64,000 nt of DNA from Sipunculus nudus (Eukaryota > Annelida > Sipuncula > Golfingiida > Sipunculidae), in assembly GCA_026874595.1 (NCBI GenBank), contig CM049313.1, forward strand, positions 63,121,659-63,185,658, read 5' to 3'. The notes below the pieces were generated by a model that made no database searches, had not been told where the DNA came from, and saw only the letters and a program-made list of their open reading frames with translations. This document shows, in pieces, positions 58,580-64,000 of the stretch. Every line of letters starts with the position of its first letter. The first letter of the stretch is position 1. Position numbers and translations under genes: made by a program.

Positions 58580-59100
58580 ATGGACCCTGATAGAATTTGG
58601 GCTATTGTAGAAATGCCAGAGCCAACTAGTATTGAGCAGGTACACACTTTGTTGGGCATGGTCAAATATGTTTGTAAATACCTCAAGAATATGTCCTCAC
58701 TTACTGAGCCTCTAAGGAGCCTTATAAAGGAATCACATGAGAAGGGATTTAATTGGCACTTTGATGAAATGCACAGAGATGCATTACAGAATATTAAGCT
58801 TGCTATGAGCACAGCTCTTGTTTTAAGATATTACAATCTAGAAGAACCAGTTGTTATATCATTCAGTGCGAGTCAATCGTGTTTTGGTTGTGTATTGTTG
58901 CAAGATAACAAACCTGTACACTATGGGTCAAAAGCACTCACAGATGCTGAATATGCCTATGCTAAAACTTAGAAAGAGCTTTAAACTATAGTATTTGATA
59001 TGAAGAAATTTAATACTTATGTGTATGGACGGAATGACATCACAGTGGAAACTGACCATTTGCCCTTAATGCAGATAATGGGGAAGCCTCTTTAGACTTA
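58580..59100 (+). pseudogene. RNase H-like domain
   Basis: The 130-codon frame (58580-58972) includes the RT-RH connection (LLGMVKYVCKYLKNMSSLTE, FNWHFDEMHRDALQNIKLAM) and the RNase H start (VVISFSASQSCFGCVLLQD, PVHYGSKALTDAEYAYA). The first catalytic Asp expected at 'SxDAS' is replaced (FSASQS), so activity would be impaired. Continuation after the stop at 58971 (FNTYVYGRNDITVETDHLPL, about 59007-59067) keeps the TDH motif. Confidence 0.85.
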
Positions 59101-59394
59101 AGAAAATGAAAAATGCGACTACAAGGTTATGATTTCAAGTTAGTTGCCAATCGAGGTACAGAGAGATACCAGTAGCGACGCACTTAGCAGAGCCTACATC
59201 AGTGATACAGAACCAGCTCTCACTGTTTTACGGTTTCAGTAGAAGAGGTAGCTACCATGCCACAGCTCAGCCCTCCGAGGATTGAGAAGATCAAACAGAA
59301 ATCTAGATAGTACATTACAGCAAGTTATACTGTAATACAACATGGAAGTTCACAGCGAGAGTGGCCAAAACACAGATCACAGGTTGACTGGACA

Positions 59395-60435
59395 TTGAGA
59401 ACATGCTGTGATATACGGGATGAACTGAATGTGATAGACGGAATACTGTCCAAAGGACACAGAGTTGTAATTCCAGAATCCATGAGAGCAGCAGCATTAC
59501 AAGTATTAAATGCTACACATCAAGGGATGGTTAAGTCTAAACAACTTGCCAGAGATCTTATGCATTGGCCAGGTATCAACAAGAAAATTGAGGATATTGT
59601 GTCTAGATGTGGTACGTGTCAGGAGAGAAGAAATATGCAACCAGAAGAACCATTATTGCCCACTCCAATACCCACAAGGCCATGGGAACATGTTAGTGAA
59701 GATCTATTTGACTGTTTAGGTCATAAATGGCTCATATGTGTTGACTTCTATTCTGAATTGTTTTAGATTGAACAGATGAACAATGGTACTCATGGTAGGG
59801 AAATTATCAGACAGACCAAGAAATGGTTTAGTACTCATGGTATTCCAGACCAGGTAACAAGTGATAATGTTCCACCTTGGAATGGTGTGGAATGGAAGAA
59901 ATTTGCTGATGAATATGCCTTTGTTAACCACACAATCTCTCCAACACATTCACATTCTAATGGTTTTGTTGAGAAAGCATTGGATATAGCCAAGAAGATG
60001 TTGACCAAATGTTGTGAGACCAGATCTGATCCATACTAAGCTTTGATGAACATCAGAAATACTCCAAGAGATGAAGTGGCAGGATCACCAGCACAGAGGT
60101 TGTTTGCTAGACGAGCTAGAACAAAGTTGCCAAATGCGAATGCAAGGCTGATACCAGAAGTCAAAGCAACAGACCAAGTCTCTAAACAACTGAAAGAGCA
60201 AAGACATGGTACAGCTAAGAAATATTTTGAAAGACATTCCAAACCCCTTAAACCGCTTAGACCAGGAGAAACAATCAGATTTAGAGTAGAAAATACTTGG
60301 CAACCAGCTTTATTGTTGCCCCAAGATTCAAATTTGCCTCCTAGGTCATACACAGTGAAATGCCTAGTGGTAGGGTCACACGCAGGAATAGGAGACATTA
60401 CAAAAACAGAAACAAAACATATACAGACAGAATGA
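59395..60435 (+). pseudogene. Retrotransposon integrase, broken
   Basis: The N-terminal zinc-binding region has ATHQGMVKSKQLARDLMHWP and CGTCQ (59515-59625); the first His of HHCC is not evident. The catalytic core gives WEHVSEDLF...WLICVDFYSELF, then after a stop at 59764 GIPDQVTSDNVPPWNG and SHSNGFVEKALDIAKKML, with the Asp/Asp/Glu positions recognisable. The C-terminal part (60043-60435) has the RNTPR and GSPAQRLFARRARTKLP text and the PGETIRFRVENTWQPALLL SH3-like segment. It would insert the element's DNA copy. Two stops separate the three parts. Confidence 0.85.
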
Positions 60436-61060
60436 TACAGAACATGATACTACTACTCAAAGTGTACATAAACAACAGTTAATTAATCAGGTTCCTCAAA
60501 CTAATTCAGTTAGAGCACCTGCAACAACAGATATGTCAGAATCACCAGTTAGTGATAAGATAAACACTGAGCATCAAAACACACATGCAAGTAGAAGCGG
60601 CAAATTATTTCCTTATACTGAACCAGCCCAGAAGGCTAAAGAGATTACTAGATCTGGGAGAATTTCTCAACCCTCCAGCTAGGTTGAGTGATTTTGTGAA
60701 GTAGCAGGTATACTTAATTTCATGAAAGGTATCTTTTGTTTCCATTTAATTTTGTGACCTATTCAGTGACACAGTTGCTCTAGGCTTTAATGTACCATAT
60801 AACGTGCATTCTTTGTATCCTTATGTGACATAACCACACTGGATGTAAGAATTTTTTTTTATTTATTAATTTTTTTATTTTGTCATGCACTAGCTCCTGC
60901 TTATGTACATTCTTTCCACTTCATATCGGGTGACTTCTCACATTGCCCTGCAGTATTTTATAATCAATCATCATCAGATTTGTATTTTTCTCTATAGCCA
61001 TGCATGAATGATATTATCCATATGTAAGATACCACCAGTGTTCACATTTATTGTTTGTTT
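60436..61060 (+). other. Retrotransposon 3' untranslated region
   Basis: Short ORF remains to about 60700, then T-rich non-coding sequence up to the polypurine tract. Confidence 0.5.
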
Positions 61061-61195
61061 TAAAGAAAAGAGGGTGTTATGTCCGTATAGTGCTGCCACC
61101 TGTTGTCATACATGTACCAGCACTCTCTAATAAAGAAGTCAGTTAACACTCACATGTGGTTGTTACATGTCTCACCCACGCCCACCATGGATCCA
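61061..61195 (+). repeat. Polypurine tract and intact 3' LTR
   Basis: AAAGAAAAGAGGG (61062-61074) followed by the LTR, TGTTATGTCCGTATAG... to GGATCCA (61075-61195, 121 bp), with TG...CA ends and AATAAAG near 61131. Confidence 0.85.
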
Positions 61196-61499
61196 AAACA
61201 CCACAGATCTACTTTTCCCTGTTTAACTTGAATTTGTAATTTATCAGCATAATATATATGAAAATCTTAAATTTCTAATAATTATAGCAAAAGCACAACA
61301 ATTTGTATATTTATATTTAACGAAATAAAAAACAAGGCCTACAGGCTAATGCGAACCTGTGCATTGAGAAATACACCAGGTATAATGCTTCAATGCTGGA
61401 CCATTACATCTCATGTATATGAACAATGCAAGTATAAACATTTTGAAAAGTAACAACTACACAAACATCACTGCTGAAATTCTGGCATGGATGCATACA
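61196..61499. other. No gene seen
   Basis: AT-rich, nothing recognised. Confidence 0.5.
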
Positions 61500-63470
61500 A
61501 CACAAAAATGATTGTAGGTGGCACCACCAGTCTTGTATACAACAAAGCTAGATATATACATATGCCCAATTTCAGACTGATATATCAAACCCCTCCTGAG
61601 AAATAAGCAGGGACACACACTGTGCAAAAATTATTGTAGGTGGCACCACTAGTCTTGTGAACGAGAAAGCCCTCAAAGACACAAAGGCAAGTCCAAATAT
61701 CAGGCCATTACATCAAACTTACCTTGACAAAGCTATTCGATATGTATATATATGCCCAATTTCAGGCTGATATATCAAATTCCTCTGAAGAAATAAGCAG
61801 GCATATACACTGTGCAAAAGTCATTGTAGGTGGCGACATCTGTCTTGTAAACGAGAAAGCCATCAAAGACTCACAGACAAGTCCAAATATCAGGCCAATA
61901 CATCACACTTACCTTGAGTCTGATGCATGGGGCTGACCAGGCTTAGGTGAGAAAGGCAGTTGCCCAGAGTGAACTGTGACAAATTTACTGGCTCAGGCTA
62001 CAGCATAGAGTGCCTGGCTAGACTGAGTGAACTTTTGACCTGTACCTGGCTGCACTGAGTGAACTCATGACCTGTTGCATAATCTGACACAGTTGGTAGT
62101 CTGCCAAAGCTATAAATAGATCCAGGCTGAACTTTGGTGCCAAATCTGATGCAATGGGCAGTCTGCCAATGCTATAAATAGAATGCAGCTACTACACTGA
62201 GTGAATTCCTGACCTATACCTGGCTGCACAGAGTAAACTCTTGACCTGTTGTCTAGTCTGATACAGTTGGCAGTCTGCCAGAGCTATAATTATTCCAGAC
62301 TGTTGGCAGTCTGCCAGAGCTATAAATAGATCCAGACTGACCTTTGGCCTGTTGCCAAATCTGAAATAGTAGCCACACTATTGCATAAGCTCACAGATTG
62401 GCTCCAAATGCAGCCCTTAGGGGCATGGCACCCATGAGGTGATCACATGGTGCCCATGAGGTGTTCACATGTCACCTAGGAGGTGATCACATGCCTTGTG
62501 CTTGGCTGCTCTGATTAAACTCTTGACGTATATCTGGCTGCTCTGAGTGAACTCTTAATCTGTTGCCAAATCTGAAACAGTTGGCAGTTTCTCAACCTAT
62601 TTAAAGATACAGACACAATCATGGCCTGTTGGTAAATCTGTTTCCACATACTGAAAGACTTTGGCTAAAATGCTTTTTTTTCAAGCTGACATATTCATGA
62701 ATTTTTTATCAAAAGAATAATAGAATTTTATCTAGAATAATAAAAGATGCAGTCCTTTCATTTTTAAAGGTCCAATAATTTTTCAAAAAATCATTCAAGT
62801 AAACTTTAACTAAGGCCACCTAAGAATAATTTTTGGGCAATGTTACAGAAGTTATAATTGAAACAATAATTTTGTAAAAGAACAGTTTTGCAGTCCTCTG
62901 ATATGATTGAAAGAATCATGTCCTAGGATAATTCTTTTGAAAAATTGAACAATTCAACTTGACAGTTTCACTTTGAGCTCAAAAGAGGCTAAAATTATGA
63001 GTTTTTTTGCCCATAGAAAATAAGTAAATGTAGGTGGCACCACAAAATCTGCAGCTTCAAATATGAGTCATGTGACCAACATTTGCACGATACTTGGTAA
63101 TGCTAGCTTCTGTCATTTCTGAAATTACTATGTAAGTATGCTTACTTTACCAAATGACTGTTCAAATTCCTGTAACTCCACTAAAATTCATTTCTTTTAA
63201 AGGTTTCCAGCTTTTTCCCTATAAAATCCAAGTAAATGCAGATAGCAAAAAAAAAAATAAGCTGAATCCAACAAAATTTATAATATGACAGATTATTGCA
63301 TAAAATCTGAGGATGGTAGCTCCTGCTTTTCCTGAGAAATAATGGGTTATTGTACAGATGACCAATGACCCCTGTGCAGTTTTCAAGATAGTATGGTTTA
63401 ACGTACAGACAACAGCCGACGCCGAACCAATGCATAAGCTCACAGGTTGCTAAAAAACATAAAAATCAGT
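61500..63470 (+). repeat. Family C tandem element with GGTGGCACCACC boxes
   Basis: Boxes GGTGGCACCACC at 61517, GGTGGCACCACT at 61639, GGTGGCGACATC at 61829 and GGTGGCACCACA at 63033. The text after the box ('agtcttgtaaacgagaaagc', 'atgcccaatttcaggctgat') is different from families A and B, but the box and the following AGTCT are shared. The end near 63430 ('cataagctcacaggttgcta', then an A-run) resembles a degenerate cap. An internal minisatellite lies at 61990-62620. No coding frame is present. Confidence 0.65.
61990..62620 (+). repeat. Minisatellite with CAGTTGGCAGTCTGCCA and TATAAATAG
   Basis: Degenerate units 60-150 bp long made of 'tggctgcactgagtgaactc', 'cctgttgccaaatctga', the inverted pair TGGCAGTCTGCCA and GCTATAAATAGATCCAG (62110, 62172 and 62320). 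Near 62440-62490 are three copies of 'ccatgaggtgatcacatg'. Repeated TATAAATA is probably incidental. Confidence 0.65.
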
Positions 63471-63618
63471 CTCACTCTTAGTTCCACAAACCCCTGCAGG
63501 ATGCAACACAATAAGGTGCCTTGATGGTGTACAGACACTTTCCACAACAGACAAAGAGCAAATAGACAAATAGACACAACAATGTGGGGTGATTTTTCAA
63601 AATCCACACAAAAAACTC

Positions 63619-64000
63619 AACAAGTGACCCATGGGTCATGACGCTCAGCTGACTGGGAAGAGATTTGCAAAAGGAAATTTTATCCTCTGAATGGTAGTAT
63701 ATACCCATTCAACTGAAGCATCAAACAGATTCACCAACAGGCCAAGATGATGTCTGTATTTATATATATCAAAAATAGAGAAAAAATAAGTCTATAAAAA
63801 AAATACAGGTGGCTCCACCAGTCTGCAGAAACTAATAAAAACACTTAAAGGTCAATATCCATGCAAAGAATCATGCTGATCTCTACATTAGTAGAGAGCC
63901 ATACAGCTGAAAGGATATGGGTAACAGAGACCTAATTTTAGGTTTCCATGGAGACTTTTCATGGGTCTCCCTGTGTGTCAAGAATGAAGATTCTAGGTCC
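63619..64000 (+). mobile_element. Family A element, 5' part, running off the window
   Basis: Starts ACAAGTGACCCATGGGTCAT with GCTCAGCTGAC at about 63643, as in the copy at 36807. Then comes a (TA)-rich joint (63760) and a monomer with the box variant GGTGGCTCCACC at 63808-63819, continuing through 'gggtaacagagacctaattt' to the edge. Confidence 0.8.

Larger units (their letters stand above)
55572..61195 (+). mobile_element. Ty3/Gypsy-type LTR retrotransposon, decayed, with LINE in 5' LTR
   Basis: Order LTR, primer-site-like region (ggtatcagaatg at 56354), gag, Cys-His box, protease, reverse transcriptase, RNase H, integrase, purine tract, LTR. The PR-RT-RH-IN order is that of Ty3/Gypsy (Metaviridae). 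The integrase C-terminal text RNTPR...GSPAQRLFARRARTKLP is of the kind seen in Mag-type elements annotated as 'K02A2.6-like' in animals; that subgroup call is inference. LTRs are short (121 bp for the intact right one). Stops and gaps break every domain, so the element is inactive. No clear 5-bp target duplication could be read. Confidence 0.9.

Noticed and set aside
62110-62330. TATAAATA words as gene promoters
   Set aside because: They recur as part of a minisatellite unit and no coding sequence follows; kept only as an oddity of the repeat.
1-64000. CRISPR array
   Set aside because: Tandem arrays here have no short-repeat/unique-spacer structure, and the genome is clearly eukaryotic.

Overview
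The window is non-coding-rich animal DNA, about 36-38% GC, with no complete gene and no bacterial features. The repeats point to a mollusc, most likely a bivalve: tandem-array elements that end in (ACGG/ACAG)n microsatellites and a terminal hairpin (the architecture of bivalve 'pearl'/Helentron-associated elements), 'TGACCTTGACCTTTGACC' arrays, a tRNA-derived SINE, degraded non-LTR retrotransposons and a Ty3/Gypsy-type element. The species assignment is an inference from repeat style only.

Layout. 1-18.2 kb holds hairpin-capped tandem elements (1-1394, 4782-6035, 10385-10780, 16640-17800, 17885-18242), two copies of one SINE in opposite orientation (4261-4440, 14644-14838), a 12-bp-based minisatellite split by a 1.3-kb inverted-repeat transposon (11338-13292), and an LTR/primer-site remnant near 13.97 kb. 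18.2-31 kb is mostly featureless AT-rich DNA with three minisatellites (25.4, 26.5-28.6 kb and a small E-box cluster at 24.3 kb), a likely two-exon tail of a C-type-lectin-like gene on the minus strand (21.0-21.6 kb), and an internally deleted LINE (29.98-30.8 kb). 31-44 kb has a hAT-like element containing a second transposon end, a minus-strand C1q-domain exon split by a 713-bp insertion (35.3-36.4 kb), a 2.8-kb hairpin-capped array (36.8-39.65 kb) and a 1.8-kb element with about 115-bp inverted repeats (40.06-41.86 kb). 44.7-52 kb has a diverged tandem duplication, a degenerate 75-bp minisatellite and a 2.2-kb LINE pseudogene. 55.57-61.2 kb is a decayed Ty3/Gypsy-type retrotransposon whose 5' LTR is interrupted by a LINE tail. 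The window closes with a third hairpin/tandem family (61.5-63.5 kb) and the 5' end of another element of the first family (63.62 kb to the end).

The only host coding material I can defend is fragmentary: the C1q exon, the lectin-like exon pair, and a few weak candidates. Both recognised domains are of the secreted-recognition type that is greatly expanded in bivalve innate immunity.

The most striking pattern is a 12-bp perfect palindrome, GGTGGCGCCACC (extended AGGTGGCGCCACCAGT), near the start of nearly every monomer in at least three otherwise different tandem-repeat families. Each of the two families whose ends I can define also has a 5' terminal word repeated in inverted form inside a 3' hairpin. 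This suggests a set of related mobile satellites with a shared conserved box, whose core matches the AGGTGGCGC core known for CTCF sites.
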